DNA from: Chloroflexota bacterium
GTDB taxonomy: Bacteria > Chloroflexota > Anaerolineae > Aggregatilineales > Phototrophicaceae
Direction of reading: 5' to 3'
Assembly: GCA_026708115.1 (NCBI GenBank)
Contig: JAPOVL010000037.1
Span: 62,001 to 126,000, forward strand
Length of the DNA: 64,000 nt
The translations under genes were made by a program, and so were the position numbers. The notes under the pieces were generated by a model. That model was not told the DNA's origin. It searched no databases and saw only the letters and a program-made list of their open reading frames with translations. Positions 42,369-51,054 of this stretch are shown piece by piece (positions within the stretch are counted from its first letter, which is position 1; every line of letters begins with the position of its first letter).

Positions 42369-44729
42369 TCAGGCGCTGCGTTCCCGTTGGCCGGGCTCTG
42401 CGGCGCCGGTCGGTACCGTGTCCAGGTTCTTGGGCAGATTCCAGGTCGAATACTCGCAATCGGGAAAGCGGCTACATCCATAGAACAGGCGTCGTCTTCC
42501 CTTTTTGGCTCGGCGTTCGACCAGTTCTCCGCCGTTCGCCGCCCCGCATTCAGGACAGAGCAAACCGGTGCGTTCCAGGAATTGTTCGGTGTGACGGCAG
42601 TCTGGATAATTGGAACATCCGATGAACTTGCCCCAGCGCCCGTATTTGACTACAAGATCACCGTTTTCGCACTTGGGGCAATTCCGCCCGACAAGCTCTT
42701 GCTGGGTTTGCTTGGGCATATTGGCGCGGGCATTTACTAGACGCTGCTCGAAGGGTAGATAGAAATCCCCTAGCATGGGGCGCCAGTCGGACTTGCCTTC
42801 GGAAATGTCATCGAGATGATCTTCCATTTTGGCTGTGAAAGAGTAGTCCATCTCTTCGCTGAAGTACTCGGACAAGAGGTCGCTGACAACAGTGCCGGTC
42901 TCTGTGGGCACAAGGCGCTTGTCTTCTTTGTTGACATAGTCTCTACTCTGGATAATGGTCACGGTTGGCGCATAGGTGCTCGGTCGGCCAATGCCGTATT
43001 CCTCCAGTTTTTGAATCAGTGTGGCCTCGGTGTAGCGCGGGGGAGGCTGGGTAAAATGCTGTTCGGGAGAAAGGCGTCGCAGGTCCAGCCATTCATTCTT
43101 TCGCAGCTCCGGGAACATTTGCTGCTCGGATTCCGCCCTTCGGTTCTCGTCATCGCGGGTATCTTTATGCAGCGCAAGAAAACCTGCGAACTTCAATGTA
43201 CGTCCTGACGCGCGAAAAAGGTAGCGCAGATTATCCGCCTGCAACCCCGCTTTGATATCGAGTCGAATGGTGTCATAAACCGCGTTGGACATTTGACTGG
43301 CGACAAAGCGCTCCCAAATCAGTTTGTACATCCGAAACTGATCTTTGCCGAGATGCGGCCGCATCTCGTCTGGAGTTCGCGCGACGCTGGTAGGGCGCAC
43401 CGCCTCGTGAGCCTCCTGCGCGCCTCGAGATCTTGTCTTGTATTTGGGGGCTTGCTTGGGCGTATAGGCATTGCCAAAACTTTTGTGAATGTAGTTGCGA
43501 GCTTCGCTTTGCGCTTGTTGCGAGACCTGCACGCTGTCAGTTCGCATATAGGTAATTAAGCCAACGGGGTTGCCTTGACCTATCGCGATTCCCTCGTATA
43601 GCTGTTGGGCGAGTTGCATAGTCCGTCGAGCGCTGTAATTCAACCTGCGAGAAGCTTCTTGTTGCAGGGTACTTGTCGTGAAAGGCGCATAGGGTTTGCG
43701 TTGGCGGGTCCCGCGTTTGACGTCCTCAACTCTGTACAAGCTGTTTTCCAGCACTTCCAGGTGCGGGCGGACCGCGGCTTCGCTATCAAGAGTTGGATCT
43801 TCACCATCGACTTTGAGCAAGCGCGCCCCGAATCCGTCTTGCTTGCCATTGGGATTTCGCTTGGATAACAAGGCGTCGACCGTCCAATATTCAGTTGCGA
43901 CAAAGGCTTGTATCTCCTTCTCGCGCTCAACGACCAGACGAAGCGCGATACTTTGCACGCGACCGGCCGACAATCGATTGCGCACTTTGTCCCAAAGCAA
44001 TTCGGTGATGTTATAGCCAACGAGCCGATCCAATATACGGCGAGCCTGTTGGGCATTGACCAGATCCATATTGATATCACGCGGGTGGGCGAAGGCGTCT
44101 GCAACAGCGCTATCGGTAATTTCATGGAACACGACTCGCTTCACGGCGGAGTTGGGCATATCAGCCGCGGCGACCAAGTGCCAGGCGATGGCTTCGCCTT
44201 CGCGGTCGGGGTCTGTCGCCAAAAAGATCTCTTCCGCGTTCTGGGCGGCTTGTTTCAATTCTTTGACGATTTCGCGCTTGTCGTTGGGCACGCGGTACTT
44301 CGGCTCGAATTCGTTCTCGATCTCCACGGAAAGCTGGGATTTGAGCAGGTCTCGAACGTGCCCCTTGGAAGACATGACCGTGTAGCCCTTGCCAAGAAAG
44401 CCGCCTATGCTTCGCGCTTTTGCGGGAGACTCTACAATGACCAATTTGCCGATGCGATTGCGGGACGATTTCTTGCGGGATTTAGCGGATTTTCTGGACT
44501 TCGGCTTCGACTTCCTGGCCGGTTTATCGAGTTTTTCCGGCTTGGGAACATGAGCGTGGGCCTCCGTTTGGCCCATTCGAAAGAGTGTGGTATCGCATAC
44601 AGGGCAAGATCCCTTGCTGCCGGGTGTACCTGTTCTGGTGTAAACAGCTTCTGGATTGCGCATGTCGCGCTTGGTTCTGCATTTGACGCAGTATGCCTGG
44701 AAAGTTTGAACCCTGTCCTCGCTCATATC
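42369..44729 (-). CDS. topA: DNA topoisomerase I with N-terminal zinc-ribbon module
   Basis: About 786 residues. It relaxes negative supercoils by transient single-strand cleavage. The first ~45 residues form an extra CxxC...CxxC module (YCVKCRTK, then SCPVCDTTL), DUF5679-like. A Lys/Arg/Ser-rich linker follows. The TOPRIM domain has KLVIVESPAKARSIGGFLG and the acidic set DPDREGEA. The active-site Tyr is in LITYMRTDSVQVS. Two C-terminal topo-C zinc fingers read CPKCENGDL...GCSNYPDC and CPECGAA...GCSRFPDC. I chose ATG 44729 because AAGGAAG lies just upstream. It precedes the two-TM gene and follows manC by 42 bp. Core enzyme typical; the extra module is lineage-restricted. Confidence 0.96.
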   Translation of the reverse strand, partial: DMSEDRVQTFQAYCVKCRTKRDMRNPEAVYTRTGTPGSKGSCPVCDTTLFRMGQTEAHAHVPKPEKLDKPARKSKPKSRKSAKSRKKSSRNRIGKLVIVESPAKARSIGGFLGKGYTVMSSKGHVRDLLKSQLSVEIENEFEPKYRVPNDKREIVKELKQAAQNAEEIFLATDPDREGEAIAWHLVAAADMPNSAVKRVVFHEITDSAVADAFAHPRDINMDLVNAQQARRILDRLVGYNITELLWDKVRNRLSAGRVQSIALRLVVEREKEIQAFVATEYWTVDALLSKRNPNGKQDGFGARLLKVDGEDPTLDSEAAVRPHLEVLENSLYRVEDVKRGTRQRKPYAPFTTSTLQQEASRRLNYSARRTMQLAQQLYEGIAIGQGNPVGLITYMRTDSVQVSQQAQSEARNYIHKSFGNAYTPKQAPKYKTRSRGAQEAHEAVRPTSVARTPDEMRPHLGKDQFRMYKLIWERFVASQMSNAVYDTIRLDIKAGLQADNLRYLFRASGRTLKFAGFLALHKDTRDDENRRAESEQQMFPELRKNEWLDLRRLSPEQHFTQPPPRYTEATLIQKLEEYGIGRPSTYAPTVTIIQSRDYVNKEDKRLVPTETGTVVSDLLSEYFSEEMDYSFTAKMEDHLDDISEGKSDWRPMLGDFYLPFEQRLVNARANMPKQTQQELVGRNCPKCENGDLVVKYGRWGKFIGCSNYPDCRHTEQFLERTGLLCPECGAANGGELVERRAKKGRRRLFYGCSRFPDCEYSTWNLPKNLDTVPTGAAEPGQRERSA

Positions 44730-44771
44730 GCTTCCTTCAATGGTTGCAGGTTGCACAGACTTTCGACCACG

Positions 44772-45857
44772 CTAAAGGTACTCTTCGCTGCCGTTTTCTT
44801 TCAAATAGTCCACGACTTGCTTCACGTCCTGTGTGCGATCCTTATGGCAGATTAACAGCACATCGTCAGTATCGACAACGACAATGTCTTCGACGCCGAT
44901 AGCCACCGTCAGCCGATCGCTGTAAACCAGGGTGTCGCGCGTATCGAGGATCACGCGATTGTCGGTTGCGTCGCCTTTGATGCAGTTGCCAAAACTGTCC
45001 TGAGGCAAGATATGGTACAAGGACGACCAGCTACCAATATCGCTCCAACCGATGTCTACGGGAATCACGGCTATGTTCTCGGCTTTTTCCATGATGGCCA
45101 CATCTATGGACAGCTTGGGCATGGTATCCCAGATGCCTTCCAGTTTCTGCTGATAGTCTGGCGCGCCGGAGGCGGACTGAAGATAGGCGCACATGGCGTA
45201 GATGGCTGGTTGGAACTGTTCGAAAGCGCTCATGGCGCTGCTGACCTTCCAAATAAACATGCCGGAATTCCAGCTATATCGCCCCGATGCAAGAAACTGC
45301 GTGGCCCGAACGATATCTGGTTTTTCCGTGAAGCGCTGCGATTGATAGACTGTGAAGTCATCAACTTCTGTGATGGGGGGGCCTTGCTGTATGTAGCCGT
45401 AACCGGTTGCCGGATGCAAAGGCGTGATTCCCAATGTAACAATTCTGCCGTCTTGGGCGATCTGCCTGGCTGCCTCCAGGACGCGGCGGAACTTGTCGGG
45501 ATCGGCAATGTGATGATCGGCCGTCAAGATCGCGACAATTGCCTGCGGGTCGCGCGCCTGTATGGTTGCCAAAGCCAGGGCAAGCGCAGGCGCAGTGTTC
45601 TTGGCATAGGGTTCGATAATGAAATTCGCAGCCGGAATATGGGGGACTTCCCCGCGCAATTCCTCGGCATAATCCTGCCCGGTAACGACAAATATGTCTT
45701 CAGCCGCAAACAGACCGGAGATGCGCTCGACACTGGTCCGAAACATGGAATGATCTTCGATGAGAGGCAGCATCTGCTTCGGCACTTTCGCGCGGCTCAT
45801 AGGCCAAAGGCGCGTGCCATGCCCGCCGGCGGCGATTAGCGCGTAGAAGTTCTCCAC
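44772..45857 (-). CDS. manC: Mannose-1-phosphate guanylyltransferase
   Basis: A 361-residue nucleotidyltransferase making GDP-mannose from mannose-1-phosphate and GTP. The N-terminal AAGGHGTRLWPMSRAKVPKQML is the GTP-binding signature. EPYAKNTAPALALA near residue 83, LTADHHIADPDKF near residue 113, FTEKP near residue 178 and WNSGMFIWK near residue 197 follow the family order. The C-terminal half has IDVAIMEKAENIAVIPVDIGWSDIGSW and a late DVLLICHKDRTQDVKQVV. Only the guanylyltransferase module is present (no phosphomannose isomerase domain). It supplies GDP-mannose for glycan synthesis, possibly to the GT operon at 4-7.6 kb. Confidence 0.94.
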   Translation of the reverse strand: MENFYALIAAGGHGTRLWPMSRAKVPKQMLPLIEDHSMFRTSVERISGLFAAEDIFVVTGQDYAEELRGEVPHIPAANFIIEPYAKNTAPALALALATIQARDPQAIVAILTADHHIADPDKFRRVLEAARQIAQDGRIVTLGITPLHPATGYGYIQQGPPITEVDDFTVYQSQRFTEKPDIVRATQFLASGRYSWNSGMFIWKVSSAMSAFEQFQPAIYAMCAYLQSASGAPDYQQKLEGIWDTMPKLSIDVAIMEKAENIAVIPVDIGWSDIGSWSSLYHILPQDSFGNCIKGDATDNRVILDTRDTLVYSDRLTVAIGVEDIVVVDTDDVLLICHKDRTQDVKQVVDYLKENGSEEYL

Positions 45858-45881
45858 AAAGACCTGCTCTCCTTATCTGGG

Positions 45882-47012
45882 CTAGCGCGCACGGCAGTAT
45901 TGCATAGGACCTGCTGTCTCGGCAAGCCCCTTTAACTCCAGCATTGTTAGCGAGCTGGAGACCGTCGCGGTTGACAAATTGGTCTGGCGCACGATGACGT
46001 CTATATGTATGGGATCAACGCCAAGCTGCTGCATAATCAAGGCTTCGGTATCGTTTTCCGGATGAACGCTCTCGGTTTCGATCCGCGCCTGCGTATGCAA
46101 GTAGGCCATATCCAGTTCCTGGAGCACGTCGCTGACGCGCATCACCAGCTTGGCGCCCTCTTGAATCAAGACGTTGGATCCGCGTCCGGTCTTGCTGAAG
46201 ATATTATGCGGCATCGCAAAGACATCTCGGCCCTGGTCAATGGCATGGCTGACCGTGTTCATCGCGCCGCTCTTTTCCGGCGCTTCTGCGACTAGAACGC
46301 CGAGGGACATGCCGCTGATGATACGATTGCGCTGGGGAAAATTCTTGCCAAGTGGCGCTGTGCCGATTGGCATCTCTGTGATGAGTGCTCCCTTAGACGC
46401 GATTTGCTCTGCCAACTCCCGATTTTCGACGGGATAAATTCGATCGATTCCTGTCGCCATAACTGCGATGGTGCGCCCGTCGTCCAGAGCGCCGCGGTGC
46501 GCGGCCGTATCAATCCCATGCGCCAAGCCGGATACGATCGTGACATTATGCCGGGCCAAGTTCTGCGAAACGGTTCGTGCCGCATCCCGTCCGTATTTGC
46601 TCGGCTTCCTTGTGCCTACAACCGCAATCGATTTGGCATCCGCTTCGGCAAGCTTGCCCCGGACGTACAAAACAAGCGGATGATCGGCGATCTCGCGCAA
46701 GAGGCGCGGATATGCTGGGTCATCGAAAGTGACAATATCTGCGCCGCATTGCCAAACCTTGTCCAACTCGCGTTGCAGGTCGACTGATCGGCGCCCAGCG
46801 ATAAACTGACGCAACAATTGCTGCGGCAAATCCAGGCGCAGCAGGCGGTCATCGGGTTCGCGCCAAAGCTCGGCCGCGGAGGGAATGCGCGTCAGCAACA
46901 TCGAGAGCTTGGCGTTGCCAAAGCGCGGGATCAGGTGCAAACCCAACCAGTACTGCTGTTCTTCGATTTCTGGCATGAGGGACCGTTGCTGTTTCGTCGG
47001 CGCCAACAGCAT
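45882..47012 (-). CDS. dprA: DNA-processing protein DprA
   Basis: A 376-residue cytosolic protein that protects incoming single-stranded DNA and loads RecA during natural transformation. A SAM-like N-terminal domain (LGLHLIPRFGNAKLSMLL) precedes the Rossmann-type DprA core: AVVGTRKPSKYGRDAAR near residue 130, VSGLAHGIDTAAHRGAL near residue 160, MATGIDRIYPVEN, and FPQRNRIISGMSLGVLVAEA near residue 225. A C-terminal winged-helix (PIHIDVIVRQTNLSTATVSSSLTMLELKGL) ends it. ATG 46976, twelve residues in, is an alternative start closer to family length. It lies 36 bp after rimM on the same strand. No other competence genes are present here. Confidence 0.95.
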   Translation of the reverse strand: MLLAPTKQQRSLMPEIEEQQYWLGLHLIPRFGNAKLSMLLTRIPSAAELWREPDDRLLRLDLPQQLLRQFIAGRRSVDLQRELDKVWQCGADIVTFDDPAYPRLLREIADHPLVLYVRGKLAEADAKSIAVVGTRKPSKYGRDAARTVSQNLARHNVTIVSGLAHGIDTAAHRGALDDGRTIAVMATGIDRIYPVENRELAEQIASKGALITEMPIGTAPLGKNFPQRNRIISGMSLGVLVAEAPEKSGAMNTVSHAIDQGRDVFAMPHNIFSKTGRGSNVLIQEGAKLVMRVSDVLQELDMAYLHTQARIETESVHPENDTEALIMQQLGVDPIHIDVIVRQTNLSTATVSSSLTMLELKGLAETAGPMQYCRAR

Positions 47013-47047
47013 ATCAGCAAGCGATTTTTTTTGTCAAGTTAGGAATA

Positions 47048-47602
47048 TCAAGCTAACAATCCGTCGGGCAAGACCATGGTAATGACTTGATTATCAAAGT
47101 CGATAGATTGGATCGTTTCCTGATGCGCCGGCAAAAGGACGTCCCCGTAAATTTCGCTTTGCACCACGTAAACGTCATTGGCGCCGGTCTGCAAGACTTC
47201 CTTCACGACGCCTATCGTTCGCTCGCCATCCTTCACCAGCATGCCGACAAGTTGGAAAAGATAATACTCGCCAGGCTGCAGGGGAATCGCGTCGCGCATC
47301 GATATTAGAACCATTTTGCCCCGCAGTTGATCGGCCTCGTCGCGACTGCGGTATCCATCAAGCGTAAGCAGGGCATAGGCTTTGTGGAAGCGGACCTTTT
47401 GCAACTCGACCTCAGTGAGATTTCTATCGTCTGCGGATTTCCCGATGTATACCGATTTTAGCCTTGTCAACTGCTCGGGATAGTCGGTGATGACGCGCAT
47501 TCGCACTTCACCGCGTACGCCGTGGGGACGCAATACCTCGCCAACGACAAAATGTTGTGGGCTGGCGGTCTTGCAACTGGTGAGGGACTTATTCGATTTC
47601 AA
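47048..47602 (-). CDS. rimM: Ribosome maturation factor RimM
   Basis: A 184-residue factor that binds S19 and helps mature the 30S head around 16S helix 31/33. The N-terminal beta-barrel starts FVVGEVLRPHGVRGEVRMRVITDYPEQL, and KVRFHKAYALLTLDGYRSRDEADQLRG leads to the PRC-barrel C-terminal domain (YYLFQLVGMLVKDGERTIGVVKEVLQTGANDVYVV). The N-terminal ~15 residues are a divergent extension. Its start overlaps the khpA 3' end by 14 bp, in the usual rpsP-khpA-rimM order, so translation is coupled. trmD and rplS, which often follow in other bacteria, are absent; dprA follows instead. Confidence 0.95.
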   Translation of the reverse strand: MKSNKSLTSCKTASPQHFVVGEVLRPHGVRGEVRMRVITDYPEQLTRLKSVYIGKSADDRNLTEVELQKVRFHKAYALLTLDGYRSRDEADQLRGKMVLISMRDAIPLQPGEYYLFQLVGMLVKDGERTIGVVKEVLQTGANDVYVVQSEIYGDVLLPAHQETIQSIDFDNQVITMVLPDGLLA

Positions 47603-47861
47603 GGATGACCCGACGTCTGCGCCGGTCGCGTCCTTCTTCGTGGCTCGGCACGGCGCGCAACAGCGCGCGTATCGAGTTGGCTACGCGGCCGCTGCGCCCG
47701 ATCACGCGGCCCATATCGTCCGCGGCGACGGATAGTTCCAGGACGACAGTCCGTCCGCTGTCCCGCCGCGACAATTTGACTTGTTCAGGATTGTTGACAA
47801 GGTTTTCCGCGATGTATTGGACAAGTTCTTCTTCGATCATTCTGGACCGGTCGACTGACAT
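47589..47861 (-). CDS. khpA: KH-domain RNA-binding protein KhpA
   Basis: A 90-residue single type II KH-domain protein of the YlqC/KhpA family, which binds RNA (often as a dimer with KhpB) and influences cell division and envelope growth in Gram-positives. The GxxG loop is visible as GRVIGRSGRVANSIR, with GRSG at residues 55-58. A predicted long N-terminal helix starts EEELVQYIAENLV. The ATG overlaps the rpsP stop as TGATG (47859-47863), evidence of coupled translation; ATG 47840 is a less likely internal start. It overlaps rimM by 14 bp. Operon position is the classical one. Confidence 0.94.
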   Translation of the reverse strand: MSVDRSRMIEEELVQYIAENLVNNPEQVKLSRRDSGRTVVLELSVAADDMGRVIGRSGRVANSIRALLRAVPSHEEGRDRRRRRVILEIE

Positions 47862-48283
47862 CAGCTGTCTTGGCCCGCGGTCTTTTCAGTGGCGAGTCGA
47901 GCGGCTTCACGCGCCTTGATCTTGCTTTCGCCATCGCCGGGCGCCGGGTAATTCGTTTTCGGGCTGGGCAACTCACTTTGCGCGCTTTCCGCTTCCTGCA
48001 CAAGATCTTCCATTGATTCACCGGCCCGCAGGCGCTGGAAGCGCTCCCAGGTACCGGTGTGATCCAGCAGGCGGCGCACGGCGTCGCTCGGCTGGGCGCC
48101 GACGCTGAGCCAGTAGAGCGCGCGATCTTCGGCGATAACTTCGGTGGCTGGGCGCGTGCGCGGGTTATAGTAGCCAATATTTTCCAGATAGCTGCCGTTG
48201 CGCGCCTTGCGTTGGTCGGTAACGACGATGCGATACGTGGGTTGCCGTTTCAAGCCTTGACGGCGCAAGCGAATCCTGACCAT
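47861..48283 (-). CDS. rpsP: 30S ribosomal protein S16
   Basis: A 140-residue small-subunit protein that stabilises the 16S rRNA 5' domain. The N-terminal MVRIRLRRQGLKRQPTYRIVV, NGSYLENIGYYNP, and LYWLSVGAQPSDAVRRLLDHTG are family-diagnostic. The first ~85 residues cover the usual S16 fold. The C-terminal ~50 residues (Glu/Ser/Lys-rich, ending in LATEKTAGQDS) are an extension seen in some phyla. It comes 31 bp after ffh and overlaps khpA by one base at TGATG. Housekeeping operon, presumably driven from upstream of ffh. Confidence 0.97.
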   Translation of the reverse strand: MVRIRLRRQGLKRQPTYRIVVTDQRKARNGSYLENIGYYNPRTRPATEVIAEDRALYWLSVGAQPSDAVRRLLDHTGTWERFQRLRAGESMEDLVQEAESAQSELPSPKTNYPAPGDGESKIKAREAARLATEKTAGQDS

Positions 48284-48314
48284 TTGATACTCTCCTGTCG
48301 ACCGGCCTACAAGT

Positions 48315-49643
48315 TTAAGCCGGTATATGAGGAACTTTTCCTCTGCTGAGTTGATTCATAAGTTTGCTCATTTGCTTAAACTGCTTCAGCAAATCGTTAA
48401 CGTCGCGCACTTCGACGCCACTGCCGCTAGCGATCCTGCGCTTGCGGCTGGCTTTGAGAATGCGGGGATGCTGTCTTTCCCGCGGCGTCATGGAATTGAT
48501 AATCGCTTCAACTTTTTTGATGCGTTTTTCGATGTCCTGGTCGTCAAAATCCGCTTGCATCTGTAGCTTGGACATGCCGGGTATCATGCCCATGACTTTG
48601 CCTAACGGACCCATTCGCCGGATCTTCTGCAATTGATCGAGGAAGTCCTGCAATGTGAACTCATTCTTGATGATCTTGCTCTGCAGGCGCAGCGCTTCTT
48701 CTTCCTCGTAGACGGATTCGGTCTTCTCGATAAGCGACATGATATCGCCCATGCCCAGAATTCTTTGGGCGATGCGGTCGGGATGGAATAACTCGAGCGT
48801 GTCCGCGCTTACTTTTTCTCCCGTCCCCATGTATTTGATGGGCACGCCGGTCACCGCGCGCATAGAAAGCGCCGCGCCGCCACGCGCGTCGCCGTCAACC
48901 TTGGTCAAAACCAGACCCGTGATGCCGAGGCGCTCGTTGAAGCCCCGTGCGATATTAACCGCTTCTTGCCCGGTCATGGCGTCAGCGACCAATAAAATCT
49001 CGGCAGGCGTCGCAATGCGCTTGATATCTTCAAGCTCGGCCATCAAGTTGTCGTCGATCTGCAGGCGACCGGCAGTGTCGATGATGACGATGTCGACGCC
49101 GGCCTCCTTGGCAGCTTTGACGCCGCGCTTGACAATGGCCGGCGGCGTGTCGCTGGTTCCCTCTTCATAGTAAGGAACGCTTATCTGTTTGGCCAGCGTC
49201 ACCAATTGGTCTACCGCGGCCGGACGGTACGTGTCCGCGGCGATCATGAATGGTTTGCGCCCCTCCCCCCGCAAGTGCAGCGCCAGTTTCGCGGCGTTGG
49301 TCGTTTTGCCGGAGCCTTGCAAACCCACGAGCATTATGACATGCGGCTTGACGCTGCCGCTGTAGCTCAAGCGGCCGGCATCGCCCAGCATGTCGACCAG
49401 CTCTTCGTGGATGATCTTGACGACTTGCTCGCTTGGCTTGAGCGCTTTGTGGACTTCCTCGCCAATGGCGCGCTCGCGCACGGACTTAATGAAGTCCTTG
49501 ACGATCGGCAAGGCGACATCCGCCTCCAGCAAGGTCATGCGGACTTCTCGCATGGCGGCTTTGACGTCAGCTTCCTTGACAGTGCCGCCCTTGCGCAAGC
49601 CTTCGAAGGCTGTATCCAGTCTCTGTGATAACGATTCGAACAT
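48315..49643 (-). CDS. ffh: Signal recognition particle GTPase Ffh
   Basis: About 442 residues. It binds signal sequences at the ribosome together with 4.5S/SRP RNA and docks with FtsY for membrane insertion. An N-terminal four-helix bundle leads to the G domain with GLQGSGKTTNAAKLA (P-loop), IAADTYRPAAVDQL, DTAGRLQID and TKVDGDARGGAAL. A Met-rich M domain follows, with MGPLGKVMGMIPGM and a later RKRRIASGSG, the helix-turn-helix RNA-binding part. I chose ATG 49643; the in-frame TTG just before it is unneeded, with CAGGA about 8 bases upstream. It leads the ffh-rpsP-khpA-rimM operon, giving coordinated secretion and ribosome gene expression. Confidence 0.97.
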   Translation of the reverse strand: MFESLSQRLDTAFEGLRKGGTVKEADVKAAMREVRMTLLEADVALPIVKDFIKSVRERAIGEEVHKALKPSEQVVKIIHEELVDMLGDAGRLSYSGSVKPHVIMLVGLQGSGKTTNAAKLALHLRGEGRKPFMIAADTYRPAAVDQLVTLAKQISVPYYEEGTSDTPPAIVKRGVKAAKEAGVDIVIIDTAGRLQIDDNLMAELEDIKRIATPAEILLVADAMTGQEAVNIARGFNERLGITGLVLTKVDGDARGGAALSMRAVTGVPIKYMGTGEKVSADTLELFHPDRIAQRILGMGDIMSLIEKTESVYEEEEALRLQSKIIKNEFTLQDFLDQLQKIRRMGPLGKVMGMIPGMSKLQMQADFDDQDIEKRIKKVEAIINSMTPRERQHPRILKASRKRRIASGSGVEVRDVNDLLKQFKQMSKLMNQLSRGKVPHIPA

Positions 49644-49747
49644 CAAATATCCTGACAGATTTTGCGCTAGAGGATTCTAGTGGAGCGGCAATCCTTAGTC
49701 AAGTCGAAACCTCGTTTCTTGAGCAATCGCAGCATATCAACCTTAGC

Positions 49748-49772
49748 CACCGAGTACACCGAGGGCACCGAG
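49748..49772. repeat. Triple CACCGAG repeat with 9-bp period
   Basis: CACCGAG occurs at 49748-49754, 49757-49763 and 49766-49772, separated by TA and GG. It lies between ffh and the MFS gene in non-coding DNA. Similar short cACcGAGnn clusters are scattered in intergenic DNA of many bacteria; no function is known. Confidence 0.6.
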
Positions 49773-49836
49773 ATAGAACCGTCTAATTGCACGAAAAGGG
49801 CATTGTCGGGGCCACTCTGTTTAGGAACGGACAGAC

Positions 49837-51054
49837 TTACATTGTGTGCTTCTGATGCGGTATCAGCCGCCACATGATGAAAAACGCCACCAGTCCCAAT
49901 CCGCCGGCAATGAGACCGATCAGAGTGAAGTTGCCGTTTGATGCGGCATATACCAAGGCGCCCAGCGCCGCCCCGACCACGCGCCCCAGGGAGTGCGCGC
50001 CCATATTGGCGCTCATCATCACGGCGCGCGATTTCGGCAGAATCTCTGTAAACAGGGGCAGCGCCGCGACAATCGACGTCTCGATAGCGATAAACATGAT
50101 GAATATGGCGAACATGGCCAGAGGCAAGCTGAAAGACAAGTAAGGGATAATGAAAAAGCATATCGCTGCGATCAACATGCCGGTCATCGAGGTTGTCCTG
50201 GTGCCGAGCCGGTCCGCTACGGTAATAACGATAAACTCGCCAATGACCTCGGCGACGGCAATGACAATCGTTACGGTCCCAAGCGCCGTGAGAACCAGGC
50301 CGAAGGAGTCCTCCATCCAAAGACCATAATTGATGTAAAAGATCTCGTGGGAGATGGTAAGACACATGGAATACATAAGCGCGAAGACCGCCGGCGGGTG
50401 CGCGCTGACTGTGCGTATGGCTGTCAATGGATTGATGATGCGTATCCGTTCGTGGCTGTGATCGGGTCGCTCGTCGGACTCAACGAAAATCCACAATGCC
50501 ACGGCTCCCAGCGCCAGCGAAACGGACAGAAAAACGAACACGGACTGTAGATTGCTGTTGTCCAGCAGGAAACCGGCAACGGGCGCGGCGACAACCAGGG
50601 AAAGCGCCCAGCTAAGTTCGGAAATGCCCATCACGCGGGCGCGCCTGCCAAATGGCACCAAGTCGCCCAGATAAGCCTGAAAGGTGGGGTCATAGATGGT
50701 CTTGGCGATGCCGAAGGAAAACATCACCACCACAAACACGCCATAGTCGGCGAATACCGCGCCGAGCACGCTCATGATCGTCATCATCCAAAGCATGCCG
50801 ACCATCACAACCTTGCGTCCGTAATGTTCGGAAATAATACCTAGTACCGGACTGAGCAATCCGGCGCCATTGGTCAAAGCAATCACGTTCTGGATGTTAT
50901 CAGCCGGCACTCTGAAGGTATCGGCAATAGCGGAAACGAAGGGGTAGGGGAAGCGCTTGGAAATGTTAATAACCAGGCGACCAAAGACGATTGCCAGAAT
51001 CGACTTGATAACCTTGTCGTTGAAGAATGGCTCGTTGCTGCGCTTGTTTTTCAT
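49837..51054 (-). CDS. Major facilitator superfamily transporter
   Basis: A 405-residue polytopic membrane protein with about 12 predicted helices in two six-helix halves. The first inter-helix loop has GIISEHYGRKVVMVGM, a variant of the MFS G-x(3)-D/E-R-x-G-R-R/K signature, and a related ADRLGTRTTSMTG occupies the matching place in the second half. It resembles multidrug/sugar efflux-type MFS proteins; substrate unknown. Its ATG overlaps the stop of the upstream PGM-like gene as TGATG (51052-51056), suggesting coupling. A tail of ~190 bp without genes separates it from ffh. Confidence 0.9.
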   Translation of the reverse strand: MKNKRSNEPFFNDKVIKSILAIVFGRLVINISKRFPYPFVSAIADTFRVPADNIQNVIALTNGAGLLSPVLGIISEHYGRKVVMVGMLWMMTIMSVLGAVFADYGVFVVVMFSFGIAKTIYDPTFQAYLGDLVPFGRRARVMGISELSWALSLVVAAPVAGFLLDNSNLQSVFVFLSVSLALGAVALWIFVESDERPDHSHERIRIINPLTAIRTVSAHPPAVFALMYSMCLTISHEIFYINYGLWMEDSFGLVLTALGTVTIVIAVAEVIGEFIVITVADRLGTRTTSMTGMLIAAICFFIIPYLSFSLPLAMFAIFIMFIAIETSIVAALPLFTEILPKSRAVMMSANMGAHSLGRVVGAALGALVYAASNGNFTLIGLIAGGLGLVAFFIMWRLIPHQKHTM

